Assembly (NCBI RefSeq): GCF_005233835.1
Contig: NZ_SZQA01000012.1
Coordinates: 62,001 to 126,000, forward strand
Direction: 5' to 3'
Origin: Herbidospora galbida
GTDB lineage: Bacteria; Actinomycetota; Actinomycetes; Streptosporangiales; Streptosporangiaceae
DNA: 64,000 nucleotides
Shown here: piece after piece, positions 34,324 through 43,390 of the stretch
How the letters are laid out: every line of letters starts with the position of its first letter
How positions within the stretch are numbered: the first letter of the stretch is position 1
Translations under genes and position numbers: made by a program
Notes under the pieces: model-generated
The model's database searches: none
What the model was told of the DNA's origin: nothing
The model's input: only the letters and a program-made list of their open reading frames with translations

Positions 34324-35751
34324 GTGACAGTCGTCGACCGGCCGAGAACGGCCGTGAAGCGCATGGGTCCCGGGTGGGCGGCGCGATATCGGGCCACGGT
34401 GATCGTCTCCGACATTCTGTGCGCCCTTCTCGCCGGTGGTCTGGCGGTCGTCGTCCGGTTCGGTGAGGTTACTCCCTACGTCGAGCCTTACGCACTGTCA
34501 AGCGCGGCGTTGCCGCTGCTGTGGGTCGTCGTCATCGGGCTGAGCCGGGCCTACGAGCCGCGCTTCGCGGGGGTCGGGTCGGAGGAGTTCCGGCGGGTGG
34601 CGCGGGCCGGGGTGATGCTGACCGCCGCCGTCGCCGTGGTGGCGTACGTGACCAAGATCGACGTCGCACGGGGTTACGTTATCATCGCGTTACCACTGAT
34701 GACCGTTTTAACGCTGCTCGCCCGATATGCGCTGCGGCGCAGACTGCACCGTAAGCGGACCAAGCTTCAGTGCATGCGCCGGGTCATCGCGGTGGGCCAC
34801 CAGGGGTCGGTCGCCGACCTCGTGCGGCTGCTGCAGAAGGAGCGCTACCACGGCATGCACATCGTCGGGGCCTGCCTCCCCGACGGCGACTGCGCCGAAG
34901 AGGTGGGCGTGCCCGTCCTGGGCGGGTTCTCCGACGTTCCTCTCGTGGTGGCGCAGGCCCAGGCCGACACGGTCGCGGTGCTCGCCTGTCCCGAGCTCGA
35001 CGGCTCGGCGCTGCGGCGGCTCGCGTGGCGGCTGGAGAAGTCGCGGACCGATCTGGTGGTGGCGCCGGCGCTGATGGAGGTCGCGGGGCCGCGTACGACG
35101 ATCAGGCCGGTGGCGGGGATGCCGCTGCTGCACGTCGAGCACCCCGAACTCGCCGGCGGGCGGCGGCTCGTCAAGAACGTCTTCGACCGCGTCGTCGCGG
35201 GGCTGGGCCTGCTGGCGGTCTCGCCGCTGTTCCTGGTCATCGCGGTCGCCGTGCGGGTGACCAGCCAGGGGCCGGCCTTCTTCCGGCAGACCCGGGTCGG
35301 CAAAGACGGCCGCACGTTCACCATCGTCAAGTTCCGCACGATGGGCGTCGACGCCGAGAGCCGCAAGGTCGAGCTGGCCAGCGACATCGACGGCGTCCTG
35401 TTCAAGATCAAGCACGATCCCCGCGTCACCCGCGTCGGCGCCTTCCTGCGCCGCCACTCGCTCGACGAGCTGCCCCAGCTCGTGAACGTGGTCAAGGGCG
35501 ACATGTCCCTCGTCGGACCCCGTCCGCCGCTGCCCGAGGAGGTCGCGCGCTACGGCGACGACGTCCGGAGAAGACTTCTCGTCAGACCCGGCATGACCGG
35601 CTTGTGGCAGGTCAGCGGCCGATCGGATCTGTCGTGGGAGGAAGCGGTACGGTTGGACCTGCGCTACATGGAAAACTGGTCACTCACCCTCGACCTCCAG
35701 ATCATGTGGAAGACGTGGTCGGCCGTGGCACGCGGATCGGGAGCCTACTAA
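34324..35751 (+). CDS. Undecaprenyl-phosphate sugar phosphotransferase (WbaP/CpsE-like priming enzyme)
   Basis: The 475-residue protein has four to five N-terminal membrane helices, a Rossmann-like middle domain, and the bacterial sugar-transferase domain (about 280-475). Signatures include KFRTMGVDAE, RRHSLDELPQLVNVVKGDMS, LVGPRPPLPEE and RPGMTGLWQVSGRSDL. It would start glycan assembly by moving a sugar-1-phosphate from a nucleotide sugar to undecaprenyl phosphate. GTG 34324 with AGGGGG 7 bases upstream is preferred; TTG 34318 is two codons earlier. Two TTA leucine codons lie at 34690 and 34708 in a locally AT-richer patch. It is the first gene of the sulfated-glycan block. Confidence 0.92.
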   Translation: MTVVDRPRTAVKRMGPGWAARYRATVIVSDILCALLAGGLAVVVRFGEVTPYVEPYALSSAALPLLWVVVIGLSRAYEPRFAGVGSEEFRRVARAGVMLTAAVAVVAYVTKIDVARGYVIIALPLMTVLTLLARYALRRRLHRKRTKLQCMRRVIAVGHQGSVADLVRLLQKERYHGMHIVGACLPDGDCAEEVGVPVLGGFSDVPLVVAQAQADTVAVLACPELDGSALRRLAWRLEKSRTDLVVAPALMEVAGPRTTIRPVAGMPLLHVEHPELAGGRRLVKNVFDRVVAGLGLLAVSPLFLVIAVAVRVTSQGPAFFRQTRVGKDGRTFTIVKFRTMGVDAESRKVELASDIDGVLFKIKHDPRVTRVGAFLRRHSLDELPQLVNVVKGDMSLVGPRPPLPEEVARYGDDVRRRLLVRPGMTGLWQVSGRSDLSWEEAVRLDLRYMENWSLTLDLQIMWKTWSAVARGSGAY

Positions 35752-35757
35752 CCAGTG

Positions 35758-36513
35758 ATGACGATCAGAGACGATCACTCGCTCGCCGGAGACCTCGCGA
35801 TGGAGGCGGGTGAGAAACTGCTCCGCCTGCGCGCCCAATACGGGTTCGACGACGCCAAGGCGCTCAAAGACGCCGGCGACCGCTCGTCGCACGAATTCCT
35901 CGTCGAATCGCTCGAACGGCTGCGCCCGAGCGACCACATCCTGTCCGAGGAGGGCGAGCGCACCAACCCGGCGCGGCTGTCGGCCAACCGGGTCTGGATC
36001 GTCGACCCGCTCGACGGCACCCGCGAGTTCTCCGAGGCCGGCCGCACCGACTGGGCCGTCCACGTGGCGCTGTGGGAAGACGGCAGACTCGCCGCCGGGG
36101 CGATCGCGCTCCCGGCCCAGGGCGCCACGCTGACCACCGCCAACCCGCCGAAGCTGCCGGCCGGCAACGGCCAGCGCCCGCGGATCGCGGTCTCCCGCAC
36201 CCGCCCGCCCGAGTTCGTGCAGAAGCTCGCCTACCTGGTCGGGGCCGACCTCGTCCCCATCGGCAGCGCCGGCGCGAAGATCGCCGCCGTGCTGACCGGT
36301 CAGGTCGAGGCCTACGTCCACGCGGGCGGGCAGTACGAGTGGGATTCGGCCGCTCCGGTGGCCGTCGCGCTGGCGGCCGGAGCCCACGCGAGCCGGATCG
36401 ACGGGTCGGAACTGATCTACAACCAGGCCGACCCCTCGTTGCCGGATATCCTTGTTTCCCTACCGGACTTGGCGCCGACCCTGCTCGCCGGGATCCGTGA
36501 TCTTCACCAGTAA
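35758..36513 (+). CDS. cysQ: 3'(2'),5'-bisphosphate nucleotidase
   Basis: The 251-residue Mg-dependent phosphatase of the inositol-monophosphatase fold has ILSEEGE, WIVDPLDGTREF (metal site) and GGQYEWDSAAPVAVALAAGA (second motif), as in CysQ. It hydrolyses PAP, the product left after PAPS-dependent sulfation, and can act on PAPS. GTG 35755 directly precedes the chosen ATG. Its place between the priming transferase and cysDN, near three sulfotransferases, argues for PAP removal rather than inositol phosphate turnover. Confidence 0.88.
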   Translation: MTIRDDHSLAGDLAMEAGEKLLRLRAQYGFDDAKALKDAGDRSSHEFLVESLERLRPSDHILSEEGERTNPARLSANRVWIVDPLDGTREFSEAGRTDWAVHVALWEDGRLAAGAIALPAQGATLTTANPPKLPAGNGQRPRIAVSRTRPPEFVQKLAYLVGADLVPIGSAGAKIAAVLTGQVEAYVHAGGQYEWDSAAPVAVALAAGAHASRIDGSELIYNQADPSLPDILVSLPDLAPTLLAGIRDLHQ

Positions 36514-36530
36514 CTCGATAAGGAACCGTT

Positions 36531-37445
36531 TTGCTTCAGCATGACTACACGACGTCACAGCTTGACGTCCTCGAAGCCGAGGCGATCCACATCATGCGTG
36601 AGGTCGCGGCCGAATTCGAGCGGCCCTGTCTGCTCTTCTCCGGCGGCAAGGACTCGATCGTCATGCTGCGCATCGCGGAGAAGGCCTTCTGGCCGGCGCC
36701 GATCCCGTTCCCGCTCATGCACGTCGACACGGGCCACAACTTCCCCGAGGTGATCGACTACCGCGACCGGCGGTCGGCCGAGCTCGGAGCGCGGCTGGTG
36801 GTGGCGTCCGTACAGGACTCGATCGACGCCGGCCGCGTGGTCGAGGAGACCGGGCGGCGCGCCTCGCGCAACCGGCTCCAGACCACCACCCTCCTCGACG
36901 CGATCGAGGAGCACGAGTTCGACGCCGTGTTCGGCGGAGCGCGCCGCGACGAGGAGAAGGCCCGCGCCAAGGAGCGGGTGTTCTCCTTCCGCGACGACTT
37001 CGGCCAGTGGGACCCGAAGAACCAGCGACCCGAGCTCTGGAACCTCTACAACGCGAAGATCCGCAAGGGTGAGCACATCCGGGTCTTCCCGCTGTCGAAC
37101 TGGACCGAGCTCGACGTGTGGGACTACATCCGCCGCGAGGGCATCGAGATCCCGTCGATCTACTTCGCGCACACCCGCCGCGTCTTCGAGCGCGACGGCA
37201 TGTTGCTGCCCGACGCCGACGTGGTGCAGCGCGGCGACGACGAGCCGCTGTTCGAGTCGATGGTGCGTTATCGCACGGTCGGCGACATGACCTGCACCGG
37301 CGCCGTCTCGTCGAGCGCCGCGACGGTCGACGAGATCATCGCCGAGATCGCGGCCACCCGGATCACCGAGCGCGGCGCGACCCGCGCCGACGACCGCGCG
37401 TCCGAGGCCGCCATGGAGGACCGCAAGAAGGAAGGCTACTTCTAA
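36531..37445 (+). CDS. cysD: Sulfate adenylyltransferase subunit 2
   Basis: The 304-residue PP-loop ATPase catalyses ATP + sulfate to APS with CysN. It starts at TTG with AAGGA 7 bases upstream, giving MLQHDYTTSQLDVLEAEAIH, the exact family N-terminus. It has the PP-loop LLFSGGKDSIVML and FGGARRDEEKARAKER, and ends in KKEGYF. The stop overlaps the cysN ATG by one base (TAATG), so the two subunits are co-translated. Confidence 0.96.
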   Translation: MLQHDYTTSQLDVLEAEAIHIMREVAAEFERPCLLFSGGKDSIVMLRIAEKAFWPAPIPFPLMHVDTGHNFPEVIDYRDRRSAELGARLVVASVQDSIDAGRVVEETGRRASRNRLQTTTLLDAIEEHEFDAVFGGARRDEEKARAKERVFSFRDDFGQWDPKNQRPELWNLYNAKIRKGEHIRVFPLSNWTELDVWDYIRREGIEIPSIYFAHTRRVFERDGMLLPDADVVQRGDDEPLFESMVRYRTVGDMTCTGAVSSSAATVDEIIAEIAATRITERGATRADDRASEAAMEDRKKEGYF

Positions 37446-38689
37446 TGGACATCCTTCGTTTCGCGACGGCGGGCAGTGTCGACGACGGGAAGTCCACCCT
37501 GATCGGGCGCCTCCTGTTCGACTCCAAGGCGATCTTCGAAGACCAGCTCGAAGCGGTCGAGCGCACCAGCCGCGACCGGGGCACCGAATACACCGACCTG
37601 TCGCTGCTGACCGACGGCCTGCGCGCCGAGCGCGAGCAGGGCATCACGATCGACGTGGCCTACCGCTACTTCGCCACGCCGAAGCGGAAGTTCATCATCG
37701 CCGACACCCCGGGCCACATTCAGTACACCCGGAACATGGTGACCGGCGCCTCGACCGCCGACCTGGCGATCATCCTGATCGACGCGCGCAAGGGCGTGCT
37801 GGAGCAGTCGCGCCGTCACGCGTTCCTGACGACGCTGCTGCGGGTGCCCCACCTGGTGCTCGCGGTCAACAAGATGGACCTGGTCGACTACTCCGAGGAG
37901 CGGTTCGAGGAGATCCGTGAGGAGTTCACCCAGTTCGCGTCCAAGCTGAACGCGAGCGACCTGACCTTCATCCCGATCTCCGCCCTCCACGGCGACAACG
38001 TGGTCTCCCGGTCCGAGAGCATGCCCTGGTACCAGGGCCCGTCGCTGCTGCACCACCTGGAGCACGTCCACATCGCCTCCGACCGCAACCTGGTCGACGT
38101 GCGGTTCCCGGTGCAGTACGTCATCCGCCCGCACAAGACCGAGTTCCACGACTACCGGGGTTACGCCGGTCAGGTCGCGGGCGGCGTGCTGAAGCCGGGC
38201 GACGATGTCATGCACCTGCCCTCCGGCCTGACCACGAAGATCGCCTCGATCGACACCTTCGACGGCCCGGTCACCGAGGCGTTCGCGCCCATGTCGGTGA
38301 CCCTCCGGCTCGAAGACGACATCGACATCTCGCGCGGCGACATGATCTGCCGGCCGAACAACCAGCCGCAGGTCGCCCAGGAGATCGAGGCGATGATCTG
38401 CTGGATGGCCGACACGACCAAGCTCACCCCGCGCACCAAGCTGACCATCAAGCACACCACCCGGACCGCCCGCGCGCTGGTGAAAGACCTTCACTACCGG
38501 CTCGACGTCAACACCCTGCACCGCGACGAGACCGCGACGAGCCTGTCGCTCAACGAGATCGGCCGGGTGTCGCTGCGCATCACCCAGCCGCTGTTCGTCG
38601 ACGACTACGCCCGAAACCGGCAGACCGGCGGATTCATCCTGATCGACGAGGCCACCAACGGCACCGTCGGTGCAGGCATGATCCTCTAA
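37445..38689 (+). CDS. cysN: Sulfate adenylyltransferase subunit 1 (GTPase)
   Basis: The 414-residue EF-Tu-like GTPase drives APS formation. It has P-loop GSVDDGKST, switch DTPGH (about residue 87), NKMD (about 142) and two C-terminal beta-barrel domains. There is no fused APS kinase domain as in some actinobacterial CysNC; the kinase is encoded separately at 48715. No cysH or sulfite reductase is nearby, so this set is probably dedicated to sulfation. Confidence 0.96.
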   Translation: MDILRFATAGSVDDGKSTLIGRLLFDSKAIFEDQLEAVERTSRDRGTEYTDLSLLTDGLRAEREQGITIDVAYRYFATPKRKFIIADTPGHIQYTRNMVTGASTADLAIILIDARKGVLEQSRRHAFLTTLLRVPHLVLAVNKMDLVDYSEERFEEIREEFTQFASKLNASDLTFIPISALHGDNVVSRSESMPWYQGPSLLHHLEHVHIASDRNLVDVRFPVQYVIRPHKTEFHDYRGYAGQVAGGVLKPGDDVMHLPSGLTTKIASIDTFDGPVTEAFAPMSVTLRLEDDIDISRGDMICRPNNQPQVAQEIEAMICWMADTTKLTPRTKLTIKHTTRTARALVKDLHYRLDVNTLHRDETATSLSLNEIGRVSLRITQPLFVDDYARNRQTGGFILIDEATNGTVGAGMIL

Positions 38690-38780
38690 ACCCGGGCCTA
38701 GGTAGATCCTTGGCCGTTCGGTGAACGCTTAGTTACTCTCCGCTGTAGCGTCAGCACGTTCCGTATCCACTTCGGGGGTC

Positions 38781-39698
38781 GTGCACGTGTCTGACGCTCA
38801 GCCGATGATCTTTGTTGGAGGGCTGGGGCGCAGCGGGACGACGCTGCTGGAGCGCCTTCTCGGGGAGCTTCCCGGTGTCGCGCCGCTCGGCGAGGTCGTC
38901 CATCTGTGGCACCGGGGGGTGCGCGCCAACGAGCCGTGCGGTTGCGGGCGGCCGTTCGCGCAGTGCCGGTTCTGGCACGAGGTCGGTGACCGCGCCTTCG
39001 GGGGCTGGCGGCCGGCCAAGGCCGACCGGCTGCTCGAACTGCGCCACAAGGTCGACCGCACCCGCCGCGTTCCGGTCTTCGTGCTGGGCCTGATCAGCCG
39101 TGAGGCCCAGCTGACCGAGTACGTCGCCGCGTATCACCGCATCTACGCGGCGGCGGCCGAGGTCGTACGCGGCCAGGTCGTCATCGACTCGAGCAAGCAC
39201 GCCTCGCTGGCCTACTGCCTGTCGGCCATCCTCGACCTGACCGTCGTCCACGTCGTGCGCGATCCGCGCGCGGTGGCCGCGTCGTGGCGGCGCAAGGTCG
39301 CGCGGCCGGAAGACGGCCGGCCGATGGCCCGGTGGTCGCCGGCGCGCACCGCCGTCCACTGGTTCGTGCAGAACCTCGCCTACGAGGTGCTGCGCGGCAA
39401 GGGCGTGCCCATCGTCCGGGTCCACTACGAAGACCTCGTCGAGGAGCCGGCCGACACGCTGCGCGCGCTGGCCGGCAAGCTCGGGCTGCCCGCCGACCAC
39501 GAGGCGCTCGCCTTCATCACTGGCCGCACCGCCCGGCTCGGCGTCGCCCACACCGTCTCGGGCAATCCGATGCGTTTCCACGTGGGCCGCGTGCGCTTCC
39601 GCGACCGGCGCCCCGACCTGCCCTTCCCTCATCGCTGGGCGGTCACGGCGCTGACGTTCCCCCTCCTTCTCTGGTACGGCTACCGCCTCAATTACTGA
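38781..39698 (+). CDS. PAPS-dependent sulfotransferase (family 3-like)
   Basis: The 305-residue protein has the 5'-phosphosulfate loop GLGRSGTTLLERLLG at the N-terminus and the 3'-phosphate region VVHVVRDPRAVAASWRR. The Cys-rich insert CGCGRPFAQCRFW is typical of one sulfotransferase clan. The C-terminal segment is hydrophobic (VTALTFPLLLWYGYRLNY), so it may be membrane-associated. It follows cysN by 91 bp. The acceptor is unknown; a glycan is likely from context. Confidence 0.88.
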   Translation: MHVSDAQPMIFVGGLGRSGTTLLERLLGELPGVAPLGEVVHLWHRGVRANEPCGCGRPFAQCRFWHEVGDRAFGGWRPAKADRLLELRHKVDRTRRVPVFVLGLISREAQLTEYVAAYHRIYAAAAEVVRGQVVIDSSKHASLAYCLSAILDLTVVHVVRDPRAVAASWRRKVARPEDGRPMARWSPARTAVHWFVQNLAYEVLRGKGVPIVRVHYEDLVEEPADTLRALAGKLGLPADHEALAFITGRTARLGVAHTVSGNPMRFHVGRVRFRDRRPDLPFPHRWAVTALTFPLLLWYGYRLNY

Positions 39699-39719
39699 AC
39701 TCCCGATCGGAGGCCAACG

Positions 39720-40583
39720 ATGACCTCGACCGTCGGCGTCGTCATCCCCACCCGTGGTGACCGTCCCCTGCGAGCGACGATCGAAGGCGTGCTCGCCAAC
39801 CGCCCCGCGGCCGTCGTGGTCGTGGTCGACGGGGCGCCGTTAGATTCCGTCGACGACGACCGGGTGAAGGTGCTGCCCAACTGCCTGAGCCCGGGTCTGC
39901 CGGGGGCCCGCAACACCGGGATCGCGGCGCTCGACACCGATCTGGTGGCCTTCTGCGACGACGACGACGTGTGGCTGCCCGGGAAGCTCGACGCCCAGGT
40001 CGACCTGCTCGTCCGGACGGGGGCGGAGTTCGCGAGCTGCGGCATCGAGGTCGAATACGGCTCGCGCCGGGTGACCCGGCTGGCCGGGACGGCCGAGATC
40101 ACCGCCGCCGACCTGACCCGGTCGCGGATGGTGATGGTGCACGCGTCGACCTACGTCTTCCGGCGCGGCGCCCTGTGGGTCGACGAGAGCGCGCCCGCCG
40201 GCCAGAACGAAGACTGGGACCTGGCCATGCGCGCGGCCAAGCGACAGCCGATCGCCCACGTCGACCGGCCGCTCGTCCGGGTGCGGTGGGGCAGGTCCCA
40301 CTACGCGACCCGCTGGGCCGACCGGATCAGCGGCCTCGAGTGGATGCTGGCCAGGCACCCCGAGATCGCCGACGACGCCCGGGGCGCCGCCCGCATCTAC
40401 GGGCAGCTGGCCTTCCACCACGCCGCGCTCGGGCGGCGCAAGGAGGCGCGGCGGTTCGCCGCGCTCGCCTTCCACTCGCGGCACCGGGAGCCCCGGGCGG
40501 CGCTGGCGCTGGCCGTGGCGGCCGGGCTCGTCTCGGCGCCGGCCGTGCTGAGCGCGCTGCATACCCGCGGTCACGGAATCTGA
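39720..40583 (+). CDS. Family 2 glycosyltransferase
   Basis: The 287-residue GT-A enzyme starts TSTVGVVIPTRGDRPLRATI. It has the nucleotide loop VVVVDGAPL, GARNTGIAALDTDLVAFCDD (metal-binding DDD motif near residue 80) and the catalytic-base region GQNEDWDLAMRA. It has no membrane helices. A TTA codon occurs at 39840. It is coupled to the next glycosyltransferase by a TGATG overlap. Confidence 0.88.
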   Translation: MTSTVGVVIPTRGDRPLRATIEGVLANRPAAVVVVVDGAPLDSVDDDRVKVLPNCLSPGLPGARNTGIAALDTDLVAFCDDDDVWLPGKLDAQVDLLVRTGAEFASCGIEVEYGSRRVTRLAGTAEITAADLTRSRMVMVHASTYVFRRGALWVDESAPAGQNEDWDLAMRAAKRQPIAHVDRPLVRVRWGRSHYATRWADRISGLEWMLARHPEIADDARGAARIYGQLAFHHAALGRRKEARRFAALAFHSRHREPRAALALAVAAGLVSAPAVLSALHTRGHGI

Positions 40584-41371
40584 TGCGCACGCGCATCGTC
40601 GCGCCGCCCAAACGGCGGCGCGTCTCCGTGGGCGGGGTGGTCGTCGACCGGCTGACCGAGATCGAGGTGGTCGACCGGGTGATCGGGGCCATCCGGCGGG
40701 GCTCGGGCGGGCATCTGGTGACGCCCAACGTGGACATCTGCCGGGCGTGCGCGCGCGACCCGGCGCTGCGGGCACTGGTCCTGCGGGCCTCCATCGCGGT
40801 CGCCGACGGGATGCCGCTGGTGTGGGCGTCGCGGCTGCTCGGCAAACCGGTGCCGGCCCGGATCACCGGGGCCGACCTGATCTGGTCGCTCTCCGAGGCG
40901 GCGGCCTTCTACCGGGTGCCCATCTACCTGCTGGGCGGGCCGCCCGGGGTGGGCGACCGGGCCGCCCGCGCGCTGTGCGAGCGCTACCCCGGGCTGTCGA
41001 TCGCCGGGGTCGACGCGCCGCCGTGGGGGTTCGAGGAGGACGCCGAGCAGTTCGCCGCCGTGCGCGACGCGCTGACCTCGGCGCGTCCGCTGCTGGTGTT
41101 CGTCGGGCTGGGGTTCCCCAAGCAGGATCTGCTCATCGAGCGGCTGCGGGGCGACCTGCCCGAGACGTGGTTCGTCGGCTGCGGGTCGGCCATCGCGTTC
41201 GCCGGGGGCGCCGTGGCGCGGGCCCCGGTCTGGATGCGCGACCGCGGGCTGGAGTGGCTGTTCCGGCTGCTCAGCGAGCCGTCGCGGCTGGCCAGGCGCT
41301 ATCTCGTCGACGACCTGCCGTTCGCGGTGCGGCTGCTGACGGTGTGCGCGGTGCGGCGGCTCTTCACCTGA
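40583..41371 (+). CDS. WecB/TagA/CpsF-family glycosyltransferase (GT26)
   Basis: The 262-residue protein has the family core: TPNVDICRACARDPALR, IAVADGMPLVWASRLLGKP, RITGADLIWSL, YLLGGPPGV, and VFVGLGFPKQDLLI with GCGSAIAFAGGAVARAPVWM. Such enzymes add the second sugar (often N-acetylmannosamine or an aminosugar acid) to lipid-linked primers. The ATG overlaps the preceding stop. It converges on a sulfotransferase gene with an 8-bp overlap. Confidence 0.9.
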   Translation: MRTRIVAPPKRRRVSVGGVVVDRLTEIEVVDRVIGAIRRGSGGHLVTPNVDICRACARDPALRALVLRASIAVADGMPLVWASRLLGKPVPARITGADLIWSLSEAAAFYRVPIYLLGGPPGVGDRAARALCERYPGLSIAGVDAPPWGFEEDAEQFAAVRDALTSARPLLVFVGLGFPKQDLLIERLRGDLPETWFVGCGSAIAFAGGAVARAPVWMRDRGLEWLFRLLSEPSRLARRYLVDDLPFAVRLLTVCAVRRLFT

Positions 41372-42221
41372 GGGTCAGCCGGCTGACCCTCTCGGCGTCG
41401 GCGGCGGACAGGCGCGACCTGGCCGCCGCCGTTCGGCTGTCGGTGGGGCGGAACGCCGTCTTCGAGGTGCCCCGCCAGGCGAAGCCCGCCTCCTCGGCCG
41501 GGCCGGTGCACGACCGGGTGATCGTGGCGGCCGACCGGTCGGTCCAGGGGATGCCGCACCATTCGTACAGGCTCCGGAAGCCGAAGTGCGGATCGGCGGC
41601 CAGTTCCTCGTAGCCGACCACGCGGATGTTGGGGTGGCGCATCTGGAGGACCGACTCGTGCGCCGCCTTCCACAGGGCCGCGATCCTGGCCAGCCGGTCA
41701 GGAGGCGCCTGCGCCAGCGCCGACAGGTGGGGGTGGTCTCGGAGGAGGAGGGGCTGGTCGAGCAGGTCGGCCGGGTTCGCGGTCCAGCCGAGGTGCTCCC
41801 AGCTGCCGGCGAACGTGACCGGGTCGCGGGTGAGGATGACGACCCGGCAGTCGAGGCGGTCGGCGAACCACTCGGCCGACCAGAGCGCGAACGGGTCGTC
41901 GAGGAGGGCCTTGCGGCCGGTCAGGCGGCCGTGGGTGAACGACGCGGCGTATTTCAGGTACCGGGCGGGCGACGGCGGCCAGGGGAGTTCGGCGTGCCAG
42001 CGGAACCGCAGGCTCACCGTGTCCTGGAACGGCTTCAGCCAGGCCGCCTCGTTGTCGCGGCAGATGTACTGGAAACGATGCTCGACCCGCGCGTTCAGCA
42101 CGCCACGGTAGGGGCGTTCGGGGTTGAGCGGCTCGTTGACGTACACGAGCTCGCCGGAGGCGCAGAGCATGCGGCCGGCCCACGAGGTGCCGCTGCGGGG
42201 GAGGCCGGTGACGAGGATCAT
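41364..42221 (-). CDS. PAPS-dependent sulfotransferase
   Basis: The 285-residue protein opens MILVTGLPRSGTSWAGRMLC, the 5'-phosphosulfate loop. It has VVILTRDPVTFAGSWEHLGW as 3'-phosphate region and RVVGYEELAADP as late motif. It is different in sequence from the other two sulfotransferases, lacking the CGCG insert. ATG 42221 overlaps the flippase stop by four bases. It is the last gene of a tightly coupled six-gene minus-strand operon. Confidence 0.88.
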   Translation of the reverse strand: MILVTGLPRSGTSWAGRMLCASGELVYVNEPLNPERPYRGVLNARVEHRFQYICRDNEAAWLKPFQDTVSLRFRWHAELPWPPSPARYLKYAASFTHGRLTGRKALLDDPFALWSAEWFADRLDCRVVILTRDPVTFAGSWEHLGWTANPADLLDQPLLLRDHPHLSALAQAPPDRLARIAALWKAAHESVLQMRHPNIRVVGYEELAADPHFGFRSLYEWCGIPWTDRSAATITRSCTGPAEEAGFAWRGTSKTAFRPTDSRTAAARSRLSAADAERVSRLTLR

Positions 42222-43390
42222 GCCGTCGCCCTGGCGAGCTGGGCGGCCGGCACCAGGTTCTTCACGAGGACCCCTCCCGCCCAGCCGAGCGCCGCGCCGA
42301 ACGCGCCGTGGGCCGGGACCAGCAGCAGATCGAGCACGACGGTGACGGCCAGCGCGGCGGCGACGTTGCCGAGACTGGCCCTGGTCCGCCCCGAGGCGAT
42401 CATGACGACGTCGGCCATCCCACAGGCGGAGGCGACCATCATCGTGACGGCCAGCACGATCGCGACGTCGGCCGCGTGGGCGTAGCCGTCGCCGAAGACC
42501 TGGAGGATCTGGGGGGCGAAGACGGCGTACCCGATCCAGAGGGGCCAGGTCAGGGCCATCTGGGTGCGGGCCGCCCGCCGATAGAGGGCCCGCGCCGCCC
42601 GCGGCTCTCCCTGGGCGAACTTCTTCACCAGCTCGGCCTGTACGCCCTGCGCCAGCCCCTGCCCGACGAGCTGCCCGACCACCTTGAACCGGGTCGCGGC
42701 GACGTAGAACGCGGCCTCGGCGGGCCCGGCGAGCAGCGCGACGATCACGACGTCGAGCCGCTGGAAGACGGCCTGCAGCGCGGCGGCCAGCGACCGGGGC
42801 GAGGTGTGACTCCAGAACTCCGGCCACGTCGTCCGGGTCTCCACGCCCCGCAACCTCAGGGCGGCGAGCACGACCACCGGGACCGCCGGGATCCCCCAGG
42901 CGACGACGAGCCAGGGGGCGGACAGCCCGGCCGCCAGCGCGCCACCCACGAGAAGGAGCTGGGCGAGCGGCTGCACCAGCCCGCTGAGCAGCAGCGTCTC
43001 CCGCATCGCCCCGGCCCCCCTGGTGGCGGCCACCAGCACGTCGGCCACCACGACGAACGGCAGGACGAGCGCGAGCGCCGGCTCGGCGCCGGCGAGCACG
43101 ACGGAGACGGCGAGCGCGCCGGCGATGACGGGGACCAGCGCCACGGTCAGCAGCGGCCGGGCGGTCGTGGCGACACCCCCCTCGCGCTGGCGGGCGCGGA
43201 AGTAGATCAGGCCGTTGCCCGTGTCGAGGCGTAGGACCCCGGCCAGCAGCAGTCCCAGCGTCGTCGTGGTGAAGAAGGCGCCCGCCTCCGCCGGGGGCAG
43301 CGTGCGGGTGATCAACAGGGTGACGGCGAACTGGGCGGCCGCGGTGGTGCCGGCTCCCGCCAGGCCCGCCACCGACCTCAGACGCGCCAT
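42218..43390 (-). CDS. Polysaccharide flippase (Wzx/MATE-like)
   Basis: The 390-residue protein has about ten to twelve hydrophobic segments, starting VAGLAGAGTTAAAQFAVTLL and GAFFTTTTLGLLLAGVLRLD, as in the oligosaccharide-flippase/MurJ-like superfamily. It would move lipid-linked repeat units across the membrane. ATG 43390 is chosen, which overlaps the upstream sulfotransferase by 13 bases; the frame is open further but not coding. Length is slightly short for the family. Confidence 0.85.
   Translation of the reverse strand: MARLRSVAGLAGAGTTAAAQFAVTLLITRTLPPAEAGAFFTTTTLGLLLAGVLRLDTGNGLIYFRARQREGGVATTARPLLTVALVPVIAGALAVSVVLAGAEPALALVLPFVVVADVLVAATRGAGAMRETLLLSGLVQPLAQLLLVGGALAAGLSAPWLVVAWGIPAVPVVVLAALRLRGVETRTTWPEFWSHTSPRSLAAALQAVFQRLDVVIVALLAGPAEAAFYVAATRFKVVGQLVGQGLAQGVQAELVKKFAQGEPRAARALYRRAARTQMALTWPLWIGYAVFAPQILQVFGDGYAHAADVAIVLAVTMMVASACGMADVVMIASGRTRASLGNVAAALAVTVVLDLLLVPAHGAFGAALGWAGGVLVKNLVPAAQLARATA

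Noticed and set aside
34260-38740. Shared promoter motif CGTTCGGT before the priming transferase and before the first sulfotransferase
   Set aside because: The common string is only eight bases with little flanking similarity, too short to claim as a regulon signal.
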